Below are positions 1 through 8,504 of a stretch of DNA of 64,000 nt, piece after piece (position 1 is the stretch's first letter; the number at the start of each line of letters is the position of its first letter). The stretch is taken from NCBI GenBank assembly GCA_038237665.1, contig JBBRYK010000003.1, forward strand, positions 1 through 64,000, read 5' to 3'. The DNA is from JBBRYK01 sp038237665 (GTDB lineage Bacteria > Actinomycetota > Thermoleophilia > Gaiellales > Gaiellaceae). The position numbers and the translations under genes are program-made. The notes under the pieces are model-generated. The model was not told the origin of the DNA. It saw only the letters and a list, made by a program, of their open reading frames with translations, and searched no databases.

Positions 1-1
1 C

Positions 2-55
2 GCCAAACGCCGCCAACGCCGGACCGCAACCACCAAGCTCAAGCTCGCCGCCTGA
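2..55 (+). CDS. C-terminal end of a basic protein (partial, cut by left edge)
   Basis: Only the last 17 codons of a possible plus-strand gene are present, ending in TGA at 53-55. The tail is rich in Lys and Arg (it begins AKRRQRRT and ends KLKLAA), as in ribosomal or DNA-binding protein tails, but no family can be assigned from so little. The frame stays open to the window edge. The next gene on the right points the other way, so this would be a convergent pair. It could also be a chance open frame. Confidence 0.3.
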   Translation, partial: AKRRQRRTATTKLKLAA

Positions 56-96
56 CCGATGAACACGTTTCGGGTGCAACGTTACGAGAGGCCGCA

Positions 97-483
97 CTAG
101 AGGACCGACAGCGAGTCCGGAACGATCTCGCCGCCGACGATCCGCCAGGCGCGGAGCTCTCCGTCGGCAACCGAGTAGATCAGGTACGGCCGGCCCTCCC
201 AGAGCCCGACGTTCTCAACGTCGGTCCGGGAGGGCCGCGCTCCGGTCGGCGCCTCCTCGGGGTGCGAATGAACGACGGCGAGCTCGAACCCTTCGTCCTC
301 GAGGAACCAGAGCTCGGGTTCGACTTCGAGCTGGAACCGGTAGGGCGAGCCGGCGGCGTTGCGCCCCGGCTCGTAGCGCTGCGCGATCCCGTCGCGCAGG
401 ATAAGGAGGCCGCAGGCCTCGTTCGGCGCCTCGGCGCGGGCATGCTCGGCGATTGCCTGCCGGACTGCCTCAGGGACTACCAC
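97..483 (-). CDS. mec: Mec-type JAMM metalloprotease (CysO-cysteine peptidase)
   Basis: This 128-aa zinc peptidase of the JAB/MPN (M67) family should release cysteine from the CysO-cysteine adduct made by CysM. The JAMM residues are visible: Glu22 (in NEACGLL), His72 and His74 (VHSHP), Ser85 and Asp88 (PSRTD). The HSH-to-Ser spacing is 10 residues, longer than the textbook 7. The start is GTG at 483, inside the last codons of cysM (overlap GTGGTAG), so translation is coupled. It is the last gene of the moeZ-cysO-cysM-mec operon. Function follows the Mycobacterium tuberculosis mec-cysO-cysM system by family and gene order. No catalytic residue is missing. Confidence 0.9.
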   Translation of the reverse strand: MVVPEAVRQAIAEHARAEAPNEACGLLILRDGIAQRYEPGRNAAGSPYRFQLEVEPELWFLEDEGFELAVVHSHPEEAPTGARPSRTDVENVGLWEGRPYLIYSVADGELRAWRIVGGEIVPDSLSVL

Positions 484-1427
484 CAGAGGTTTGCTTCGAG
501 CTCTGCGTCGGCCGCGCCCGCCTGCCAGAACGGGGCGGACAGGTACTTCCAGCCCCCATCGGCAAGGACGCAGGCAACCACGCCCTCCTCCAGCTCGAGC
601 GCCAGGCGCGTTGCGACCTGGACGGAGGCGCCCGAGGATAGGCCGGCGAAGATCGCCTCGCGCTCGAGCAGCGCGCGCACTCCCGCCGCGGCCTCGTCGT
701 TCGAGACCAGCAGCTTCCGATCGAGCTGCGAAACGTCCAGGATGGGCGGCACGTAGCCGTCCTCGAGCGACCGGAGGCCCATGACGGGATCGCCCGGGAG
801 CGGCTCGGCGGCCGCGACGACCACGCCCGGGAACGCTTCACGCAGCCTGCGTCCCGCGCCCATCAGGGTGCCGCCGGTCCCGAGGCCGGCGACGAAGACG
901 TCGAGCCGGTCGAGAGCCGCGGCGATCTCGGCGCCGGTGCCGTCGTAGTGCGCAAGCGGATTCGCCTCGTTTCCGTACTGGAACGGGACGAACCAGCGGC
1001 CCTCCCGCCCGGCGAGCTCGACCGCCACGCGCACGGCGCCGTTCGACCCTTCCTCGCCGGGTGACCAGACGATCTCGGCTCCGAAGATCTCCAGAATCCG
1101 CTTCCGCTCCTCGGTCACGCTCTCGGGGAGCACACAGGTGAGCCGGTAGCCCTTCAGTCGCGCGACCATCGCGAGGGAGATCCCCGTGTTGCCGCTCGTG
1201 GGCTCCAGGAGCTCGCGTCCCGGCTCGAGCTCGCCCGCCGCCTCGGCGGCCTCGATCATCGCGAGGGCGACGCGGTCCTTGATCGACCCCGTCGGATTTT
1301 GCGCCTCGAGCTTCGCGTAGAGCCGGACTCTGGGCGAGACGCCGGCCGCGTCCGCCAGCCGGGGGAGCTCGACGAGCGGCGTCCCGCCGATCAACTCGAG
1401 CAGACTGGCGGCGGTCGAGCTAGGCAC
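477..1427 (-). CDS. cysM: CysO-dependent cysteine synthase CysM
   Basis: This 316-aa fold-type II PLP enzyme is expected to condense O-phosphoserine (or O-acetylserine) with the CysO thiocarboxylate to give CysO-cysteine. The PLP lysine is Lys50 in PTGSIKDR, the substrate loop TSGNTG is at about 77-82, and the phosphate-binding loop GLGTGGT follows. Length matches actinobacterial CysM (about 320 aa). A longer in-frame start at 1640 exists, but those extra 71 codons read through the neighbouring remnant and have no cysteine-synthase character. GTG at 1427 is preceded by GGGAG at a normal distance and fits the family N-terminus (LLELIGGTPLV). It overlaps the downstream peptidase gene. Confidence 0.93.
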   Translation of the reverse strand: MPSSTAASLLELIGGTPLVELPRLADAAGVSPRVRLYAKLEAQNPTGSIKDRVALAMIEAAEAAGELEPGRELLEPTSGNTGISLAMVARLKGYRLTCVLPESVTEERKRILEIFGAEIVWSPGEEGSNGAVRVAVELAGREGRWFVPFQYGNEANPLAHYDGTGAEIAAALDRLDVFVAGLGTGGTLMGAGRRLREAFPGVVVAAAEPLPGDPVMGLRSLEDGYVPPILDVSQLDRKLLVSNDEAAAGVRALLEREAIFAGLSSGASVQVATRLALELEEGVVACVLADGGWKYLSAPFWQAGAADAELEANLWW

Positions 1428-1640
1428 GTCGCTCCCAAACGTAGACCGTCGGGCAGAGCTTCCCGAGTAGCTGCCGCTCGGTCGCGAGCGTGACGTATGC
1501 GAGCATCGCGCCTCCTGGCCGCAGCACGCGTCCACGTGCACGAGCCATTCGGTGCCGCGCGGCTCGAGGCTGCGCTGCAGTGCCTGCTCGAGCTCCGACT
1601 GGCCGGCCCAGAGCTCGTAGAGCTCCTGGACCGTTGCCAT
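1420..1640 (-). pseudogene. Internally deleted, frameshifted SAM-methyltransferase remnant
   Basis: Between cysO and cysM sits about 220 bp that begins with a good start (ATG at 1640, sharing one base with the cysO stop) and reads MATVQELYELWAGQSELE, like the helical N-terminus of small class I methyltransferases. Near 1515 the sense jumps to another frame, which reads VLRPGGAMLAYVTLATE and then ends in TAG at 1420-1422. VLRPGG followed by a beta strand is typical of the post-motif-III region of class I methyltransferases. The SAM-binding core between the two parts is absent. I read this as a remnant with a large internal deletion plus a frameshift. It could instead be a small unknown protein. 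Confidence 0.5.
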
Positions 1641-1905
1641 CAGCCCCCGGCCATCGCCGGGAGCAGGATGACCGTTGCGCCTTCGCGCACCGGCGTCTCG
1701 AGGCCGTCGAGCGTTCGCACGTCCTCGCCCTCGAGGTAGACGTTGACGAAGGGCGCGATCTGCTCGTCACGGAAGAGGCGCTCGCGCAGGGCCGGAAAAC
1801 GGGCGGTCAGGTCCTCGAGCAGCTCGCGGACGGTGTCGCCCGCCGCCTGGACGCGCGCCTCGCCGCCCGACTCGGCGCGGAGCGTCGGCGGGATCCGGAC
1901 GGTCG

Positions 1906-1909
<4 letters not shown>
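1640..1909 (-). CDS. cysO: CysO ubiquitin-like sulfur carrier protein
   Basis: This 89-aa beta-grasp (MoaD/ThiS-like) protein ends in AMAGG. The C-terminal Gly-Gly is where an E1-like enzyme adenylates and thiocarboxylates the carrier. Start is GTG at 1909, overlapping the stop of the upstream activator gene in a GTGA junction. Neighbours (E1-like/rhodanese, CysM, Mec) identify it as CysO rather than the MoaD of molybdopterin synthesis. It should carry sulfide to CysM and then hold the nascent cysteine until Mec cleaves it off. The C-terminus is intact and needs no processing. Confidence 0.93.
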
Positions 1910-3078
<1,169 letters not shown>

Positions 3079-3084
3079 GTCAAC

Positions 3085-3090
3085 ACGATA
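3085..3090 (-). promoter_or_regulatory. -10 box (TATCGT) of the cysO operon
   Basis: TATCGT on the minus strand ends 6 nt before the GTG start at 3078. This spacing is the same seen before many other genes of the window and predicts transcription starting at or next to the start codon. No convincing -35 was found. Confidence 0.45.
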
Positions 3091-3200
3091 GCTTCGAGTT
3101 CTGTGTTCCAACGTCCCCGCTGGCGGCGCATTCCCGCTCTCCCCGCGTGACGGTTTCGACCCCCCGCCTACAGCAGGCACCCCGTGGCTATGGTCGCCCC

Positions 3201-4169
3201 GTGTCTCCACGCGTGCGCGTCTCGCTGATCGTGGCCACAGCCGCCGCCGCGGCGGCGGCATGGACCGTCGGGCTGACCGTGCTCACCTCGGGCAGCAGCG
3301 GCGGATCGGTTCTCCATCCACGCGCGGGCACGCCGCCTCTCATCCTCGACCTCGGCGTCCGCGCCGACGCCGAGGCGCGTGCGCTCCGCACCGCGGGGCG
3401 TCTCTACGCGCAGGGGAGCCGCAGGGCGGCGGAGCGCATCTTTGCCCCCTACCGATCGCTTCAGGCCCGGGTCGGAGGAGCGTTCTCCCGCTGGCCCGAC
3501 AGCGGCCTCGGAGAGGTCCAGCAGCTCGCCGTCTCGCACCGACGGAGCGCGTTCGCCGCGCTCCATCTGGGGCTCGCCTACCTCTGGGCCGGCCGGGGCG
3601 ACGACGCGCTGGCGGCGTTTCGCGGCGCCGTCCGGGTCGAGCCCGATTCGTACTCGGCCGTACGGGCAGACGACCTCCTCCACCCGAACTTCGCGCAGGG
3701 TCTGCCCTCGTTCGTCCCCACGTTCACAGCGCCGCCGGGGTTCTCGAAGCTGAGCCCCCCGGAGCAGTTCGCCGCGCTCCGGGCCGCCGCACGGGGGCGC
3801 GACGCGGGCGCAAAGCTCCTCTACGGCGTCGCGCTCCAGCGGATCGGGCGTCCGCTGTCGGCTGAGCGCGAGTTTGCGGCCGCCGCCGGCCTCGCCCCTG
3901 ACGATCCCGAGGCACAGACGGCCGCCGCGGTCGGGCTCTTCTCGAAATCGAACCCGTCTCGCGCGTTCGGCCGGCTCGGCCCTCTCGCGACGCGTTTTCC
4001 GCACGCGGCCACGGTGCGATTCCACCTCGGCTTGATGCTGCTCTGGATGGGCAGCGTCGACCCGGCCCGCCGCCAGCTGCGGCTGGCCATTCAAGACGAT
4101 CCGAACGGCCCGCTGGCGCGCGAGGCGCGCCGGTTCCTCGACAGCCTCAAGACCGTCCAAAAACACTAG
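3201..4169 (+). CDS. TPR-repeat membrane-anchored protein of unknown function
   Basis: A 322-aa protein with an Ala-rich hydrophobic segment near its N-terminus (about 8-30), probably a signal anchor, followed by Ala/Leu-rich helical repeats resembling tetratricopeptide repeats (for example around LHLGLAYLWAGRGDDALAAF and near the C-terminus LGLMLLWMGSVDPARR). TPR proteins are scaffolds, so the partner is not predictable. Start GTG 3201 is chosen because a TATGGT box lies 6 nt upstream and the anchor follows directly; a longer in-frame reading upstream is antisense to moeZ. It is divergent from the cysteine operon and upstream of the sigma factor gene. Confidence 0.65.
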   Translation: MSPRVRVSLIVATAAAAAAAWTVGLTVLTSGSSGGSVLHPRAGTPPLILDLGVRADAEARALRTAGRLYAQGSRRAAERIFAPYRSLQARVGGAFSRWPDSGLGEVQQLAVSHRRSAFAALHLGLAYLWAGRGDDALAAFRGAVRVEPDSYSAVRADDLLHPNFAQGLPSFVPTFTAPPGFSKLSPPEQFAALRAAARGRDAGAKLLYGVALQRIGRPLSAEREFAAAAGLAPDDPEAQTAAAVGLFSKSNPSRAFGRLGPLATRFPHAATVRFHLGLMLLWMGSVDPARRQLRLAIQDDPNGPLAREARRFLDSLKTVQKH

Positions 4170-4283
4170 GACCGGCAAGAGCCAAGATGAGCCGTTCGGC
4201 CTATGGCGGTCGTCCGGCCCGTGTGCGACAGTGCCGCCTTCCACGCGGAGGGCGCGGTTGGATGGGAGCCAGGGGGTGACCGG

Positions 4284-5372
4284 TTGAGCGAGGTTGAGAC
4301 GGCGGTGGTGGGGCGGCGGAAAACCGACGTCCTCGAGTCCGACGAGGCACGTCTGCTCCTCGAGAGCGGTCGCGCGTCGGGCTCCCTTTCGACCGAGGAG
4401 ATCGCGCTCGCGCTGGACGAGCTCGACCTCGAGGCAGCGCAGATGGACGACTTCTACCTGGCCCTCGAGGAGCTTCAGATCGAGGTCGTCGACAGTGAGC
4501 GCCGCGCTGCCGAGGAGGCAGAGATCGACGAGGCAACCGTCCGCGAGGTCTCGACCGACTCGCTTCAGCTCTTCCTGAAAGACGTCGGCAAGGTCGACCT
4601 GCTGACGGCGGCGCAGGAGGTCGAGCTGGCGAAGCGGATCGAACGCGGCGACCACGGCGCGAAGCAGGAGATGATCGAGGCCAACCTGCGGCTCGTCGTG
4701 TCGATCGCCAAGCGCTACCGCAACCAGGGGCTGCCGTTCCTCGATCTGATCCAGGAGGGGACGATCGGGCTGGTGCGGGCCGCCGAGAAATTCGACTACC
4801 GCAAGGGCTTCAAGTTCTCGACCTACGCGACCTGGTGGATCCGGCAGGCCGTTGCGCGGGCGCTCGCCGACAAGGGCCGGACGATCCGGATGCCGGTGCA
4901 CGTCGTCGAGAAGCTGAACAAGATCGTGCGCTCGGAGCGGAAGCTCCGCGCGGAGTTCGGCCGCGAGCCGAACTCCGCCGAGATCGGCCGCGACTGCGAG
5001 CTGACCTTGGACGAGGTCGACCAGATCCGCCGAACATCGCAGGCCCCGGTCTCGCTCGAAAAGCCGGTAGGCGACGAGGAGGAGTCGGAGTTCGGGCACT
5101 TCCTCACCGACGAGACCGCGCCGATGCCCGAGGAGGCCGCCGAGGTCACGCTGCGCAAGGAGACGCTCTCGCGCGTCCTCGACACGCTGTCCTACCGTGA
5201 GCGGCGCGTGCTCGAGTTGCGCTACGGGCTGAACGGCGAGCATCCATGCACGCTCGACGAGGTCGGCCGCGCGTTCAACGTCACGCGCGAGCGGATCCGG
5301 CAGATCGAGAACCAGGGCCTGAAGAAGCTCCGCGCGCTCGCCGAGGCGCAGAAGCTTCGCGAAGTGGCGTAA
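4284..5372 (+). CDS. rpoD: Principal RNA polymerase sigma factor (sigma-70 family, RpoD/SigA)
   Basis: A group 1 sigma factor. Region 1.2 (LFLKDVGKVDLLTAAQEVEL) is followed by region 2 with LRLVVSIAKRYRNQGLPFLD and the DNA-melting stretch FKFSTYATWWIRQAV, region 3, and region 4 ending in the helix-turn-helix VTRERIRQIENQGLKKLR. It should direct transcription of housekeeping genes. Two starts are possible: ATG 4203 has no recognisable ribosome site, whereas TTG 4284 follows AGGGGGTG at normal spacing; I use TTG 4284 (362 aa). The N-terminal 80 or so residues are acidic and poorly conserved. Its neighbours are not functionally linked. Confidence 0.93.
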   Translation: MSEVETAVVGRRKTDVLESDEARLLLESGRASGSLSTEEIALALDELDLEAAQMDDFYLALEELQIEVVDSERRAAEEAEIDEATVREVSTDSLQLFLKDVGKVDLLTAAQEVELAKRIERGDHGAKQEMIEANLRLVVSIAKRYRNQGLPFLDLIQEGTIGLVRAAEKFDYRKGFKFSTYATWWIRQAVARALADKGRTIRMPVHVVEKLNKIVRSERKLRAEFGREPNSAEIGRDCELTLDEVDQIRRTSQAPVSLEKPVGDEEESEFGHFLTDETAPMPEEAAEVTLRKETLSRVLDTLSYRERRVLELRYGLNGEHPCTLDEVGRAFNVTRERIRQIENQGLKKLRALAEAQKLREVA

Positions 5373-5421
5373 CCGCGGCGCGGTCAGCCGCGCTCCCCGG
5401 TTCTTGATACTAGTGCCGCCC

Positions 5422-6762
5422 GTGGACCAGGCTCTTCTCGCCGAGCTAGCCGAGCTGATCGCGATCCCGAGCGTCAGCGCGGACAGCGCGCACGCCGCCG
5501 ACGTGCGGGCTGCGGGCGAGTGGGTCTGCGACTACCTGCGGCGCTCCGGCGGCGAGGCCGAGCTCGTCGACTGGGACGGCCATCCGCTCGCGATCGGCGA
5601 GATCCGCGCCTCCACCGGCGCCGACCAGGCCCCCACGGTCATGTGCTACGGGCACTTCGACGTCCAGCCGCCGCCGCCGCTCGAGCTCTGGGAAACGGAT
5701 CCGTTCGAGCTCACAGAGCGAGGCGAATACCTGCATGCGCGGGGCATCGTCGACGACAAGGGACAGCTCTACATGCTGCTCCGCGCGGCCCGGGTCCTGG
5801 CGCAGGCGGGTGAGTTGCCCGTGAACCTTCGCTTCTGCTGTGACGGAGAAGAGGAAGTGGGCGGCCACACGATCGTGGATTTCCTGGCGGAGGACGAGCG
5901 TGGGGCCGACGCCTGCGTGATCTTCGACAGCGGCATGATCCGGCGAGGGGTACCGGCGTTCAACGTCGCCACGCGCGGCCTGACCTACTTCCACGTTCGT
6001 GTCCGCACGGGTGAGCGCGATCTCCATTCCGGGGTGTACGGCGGGGCGGCGCTGAACGGCCTGCACGCGCTGATGCAGACGCTGTCCGGGGTGCTGCCGC
6101 GCGACGGCCGCCTGCCGGATCCGTTGCGGGCGGGGATCATCCCGCCGACCGAGGAGGAGCTCGCCGGATGGGCTGCGCTACCCACGGGCGAGGAGGAGCT
6201 GGCCGACCAGGGCGCCCGCCCTGCCGACCCGCGCGCGGCCGAGGAGTTCTACCTCCGCACCTTTGCGGAGCCCGCCGTGGACGTCCACGGGCTCGAGGGC
6301 GGGTCGCCGCAGCTCCAGAAGACGGTCCTGCCGGTCCTGGGCGAGGCAAATCTGTCGATCCGGCTCGCGCCCGGTCAGTCGGTCGACGAGATCGCGCCCG
6401 AGGTCGAGCGGCTCCTGCGGGAGGCCGCGCCCGCCAACGCGGACGTCGAGATCGCACGCTGGTCGTCGGCCCCGCCCGGGCTCGTCGAGCCGGAATCGCC
6501 GGCAATCAAGCTGGGGCAGGAGGCTTTCGAGCGCGCGCTCGGCGTTCGGCCGCTGCTCACCCGGACGGGCGGGACGCTGCCCATCGTCCCGGCGCTGGCC
6601 GACAAGGGCATCCCCACCGTCATCACTGGTTTCGGGCTTCCGGACGCAAACGTGCATTCACCGAACGAGCGGCTGCTGGCCGAGCATCTGCCGCTGGGCA
6701 TTGCCGCAGCGCGCGAGCTGTTCCTCGCGTTCGCCCGGCTGCCGGCCGCGAACCCGGCTTGA
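5422..6762 (+). CDS. M20 family dinuclear zinc dipeptidase
   Basis: A 446-aa metallopeptidase of the M20 (ArgE/DapE/carnosinase-like) family. Metal ligands are in GHFDVQPP, RGIVDDKGQ and CDGEEEVGG, and the dimerisation domain carries DLHSGVYGG. Members hydrolyse dipeptides or N-acyl amino acids; the substrate cannot be told. In-frame starts TTG 5404, GTG 5413 and GTG 5422 are all possible. I chose GTG 5422 because a GATACT box lies 10 nt upstream and the conserved helix ALLAELAELIAIPSVS begins there. Its TGA stop overlaps the start of the PHP gene (TTGA), so the two are co-translated. Confidence 0.88.
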   Translation: MDQALLAELAELIAIPSVSADSAHAADVRAAGEWVCDYLRRSGGEAELVDWDGHPLAIGEIRASTGADQAPTVMCYGHFDVQPPPPLELWETDPFELTERGEYLHARGIVDDKGQLYMLLRAARVLAQAGELPVNLRFCCDGEEEVGGHTIVDFLAEDERGADACVIFDSGMIRRGVPAFNVATRGLTYFHVRVRTGERDLHSGVYGGAALNGLHALMQTLSGVLPRDGRLPDPLRAGIIPPTEEELAGWAALPTGEEELADQGARPADPRAAEEFYLRTFAEPAVDVHGLEGGSPQLQKTVLPVLGEANLSIRLAPGQSVDEIAPEVERLLREAAPANADVEIARWSSAPPGLVEPESPAIKLGQEAFERALGVRPLLTRTGGTLPIVPALADKGIPTVITGFGLPDANVHSPNERLLAEHLPLGIAAARELFLAFARLPAANPA

Positions 6763-7505
6763 TCGACCTCCACTCGCACATCCTTCCGGGCCTCGACGAC
6801 GGCGCGCGGACGATGGAGGAGGCGGTGGAAATCGCCCGGGCCGCTCTCGGCGACGGCATCGACACGATCGCCGCGACGCCGCACGTCCGCGACGACTATC
6901 CGACCTCTCCGGAGGTCATGGAGCGTTGTGTCGAGCAGGTGCGCGGAGCACTCACGGAGGCGGGCGTCGCGCTCGAGCTCCTCACCGGAGGCGAGGTCGC
7001 GATCGACCGCCTCGACCGGTTCGACCGCGCGGATCTCAGCCGGTTCGGCCTCGGCGGGAACCCGAACTACCTCCTGGTCGAGTTCCCGTATTTCGGCTGG
7101 CCGCTCGACCTGCCCGACCGGCTCTTCCGCCTCCAGCTCGTCGGGATCACGCCCGTCCTGGCGCACCCGGAGCGAAATGCGGACGTCCAGTCCTCACCGG
7201 AGCGGCTCGAGCGAATCGTCGAAAGCGGGACGCTGGTGCAATTGACGGCTGCGTCACTGGACGGGCGGCTCGGCCGCCAGCCTCGCGAGACCGGGCTGCG
7301 GCTCGTCGAGCTTGGCCTGGCTCATCTGATCGCCAGCGACGCCCATCACCCGGGTATCCGCACGGTCGGGATGGCAGCGGCCGCCGGCGCCGTCGGCGAC
7401 GAGGCGCTCGCCGGCTGGCTGACCGACGAGATCCCCCGTGCGATCGTCGAGAACACCCGCCTGCCCGAGCGGCCGGAGCGGGCGCGCCGCTGGCGCCCCT
7501 GGTAG
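6759..7505 (+). CDS. PHP-family protein, CpsB/YwqE-like tyrosine phosphatase
   Basis: A 248-aa protein of the PHP metal-dependent phosphoesterase superfamily, closest in form to the CpsB/CapC/YwqE protein-tyrosine phosphatases of Gram-positive capsule systems. It begins with IDLHSHILPGLDDG (metal-binding HSH), then TPHV, then VLAHPERN and a C-terminal SDAHH motif. All PHP ligands are present. The TTG start overlaps the stop of the M20 peptidase. No tyrosine kinase or polysaccharide cluster is adjacent, so the substrate is open; histidinol-phosphatase-type activity is the alternative. Confidence 0.8.
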   Translation: MIDLHSHILPGLDDGARTMEEAVEIARAALGDGIDTIAATPHVRDDYPTSPEVMERCVEQVRGALTEAGVALELLTGGEVAIDRLDRFDRADLSRFGLGGNPNYLLVEFPYFGWPLDLPDRLFRLQLVGITPVLAHPERNADVQSSPERLERIVESGTLVQLTAASLDGRLGRQPRETGLRLVELGLAHLIASDAHHPGIRTVGMAAAAGAVGDEALAGWLTDEIPRAIVENTRLPERPERARRWRPW

Positions 7506-7511
7506 TAGAGA

Positions 7512-7657
7512 TCAGCCGCTGAACGGCGTGGGCAGTCGTTGGTCTCGAAGCGCACTATCGCTCCGGGCTCGACCTCGAGGACGGGCTCGAGGTCCGGCCC
7601 GAAGCCCCAGATGATTTCGTCGCGGGAGAGGACGTGGTCGACGGCGACGGTGGCCAT
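7512..7657 (-). pseudogene. 5' stub of an acetamidase/formamidase family gene
   Basis: The first 42 codons downstream of the creatininase read as a typical acetamidase/formamidase N-terminus (HVLSRDEIIWGFGPDLEP, then GAIVRFETNDC). The similarity then stops abruptly about 20 bp from the convergent phosphatase gene, where this family normally runs on for about 260 more residues. It starts 9 nt after the creatininase stop, so it looks like the next gene of a former two-gene operon that lost its 3' part. It is very unlikely to be an active enzyme. Confidence 0.6.
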
Positions 7658-7666
7658 GGGCGGAAA

Positions 7667-8416
7667 CTACTCCTCGCGCCAGCCCGTTTCCAGGAGTTGC
7701 CGAACCTCGGCCACACCCGCCTCCCAGATCCGCAGGACCTCCTCGTCGGGGCGCTGGTAGGGCCCGCCGAAGTTGCCGTCGCCGAGAGCCGCACGGACGG
7801 CGACCGGGTCGTCCCCGGCCGAGGAGACGTCGACCCGGGGCTTTCGTTCGGCCGGCAGCTCGACGCCGGGGAGCCTCGTCCACGGAAAGTTCTCGTGCCA
7901 GGCGGCGTGTCCCGACTCCGGGTCGACGGCCTCCACGAGCGGCCAGACCCCCGGCGCGTTCCACCAGTTGTGGAAGCGAACCTCAGCGCTGGCGTGTGCC
8001 CTGGCCCAGTCGGCCGCAGCGTCGGCGACGGGAACGTTGCCGCCGTGCCCGTTGACGATCAGGAACCTCCGAAAGCCCTGGCCGTGCAACGAGTCGAGCA
8101 GGTCGCGGACGACTGCGTCGAGCGTCTCGGCGCGTAGCGTCGGGCTGCCGGGGTAGGCGGCGAAACGCGGCGTCAGTCCGTAGGGCAGCGAGGGAAGGAC
8201 CGGGACGCCGAGAGGGTCCGCGGCCTCGACGGCGATGCGCTCGGAGAGGATCGTGTCGGTGCCGAGCGACAGATAGGCGTGCTGCTCGGTGGATCCGAGC
8301 GGGAGCACGATCCGGTCGTCGCGCTCGAGGTACGCCTCGAGCTGCATCCAGTTCAGGTCGTGGATCCTCACCGCCGTCGCCTGCAGCCGCCGGGCTTCTG
8401 TTTGACGCGCGCGCAT
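7667..8416 (-). CDS. Creatininase family amidohydrolase
   Basis: A 249-aa protein of the creatininase/MftE superfamily. The diagnostic PLGSTEQHAYLSLGTDT (metal ligands Glu and His) is near residue 40-57, NGHGGN is in the middle, and ENFPWTRL follows. Members include creatinine amidohydrolase, MftE and FAPy deformylase, so substrate is unresolved. ATG 8416 gives a 15-residue N-terminus rich in Arg and Gln that looks unlike the family; GTG 8371 (VRIHDLNWMQ) is a plausible alternative. The linked amidase stub suggests past C-N bond hydrolysis of small amides. No mycofactocin genes are present. Confidence 0.82.
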   Translation of the reverse strand: MRARQTEARRLQATAVRIHDLNWMQLEAYLERDDRIVLPLGSTEQHAYLSLGTDTILSERIAVEAADPLGVPVLPSLPYGLTPRFAAYPGSPTLRAETLDAVVRDLLDSLHGQGFRRFLIVNGHGGNVPVADAAADWARAHASAEVRFHNWWNAPGVWPLVEAVDPESGHAAWHENFPWTRLPGVELPAERKPRVDVSSAGDDPVAVRAALGDGNFGGPYQRPDEEVLRIWEAGVAEVRQLLETGWREE

Positions 8417-8504
8417 GGGGCCGGCCGCGTGCCTCCCTCCAGTTCCAGCCTACTGCGCAAATCCGCGCGTGTGTGTGCCGCTTCTGTGCCGAAACTGCGA
8501 CAGA

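Noticed and set aside
477..1640. Long CysM reading from ATG 1640 with 71 extra N-terminal residues
   Set aside because: The extra part reads through the methyltransferase remnant and has no CysM-like content. GTG 1427 has its own ribosome site and a family-like N-terminus.
3168..5243. A 691-codon minus-strand frame across the TPR and sigma genes
   Set aside because: It is antisense to well-supported genes and has no protein-family content. Long antisense frames are expected at this GC level.
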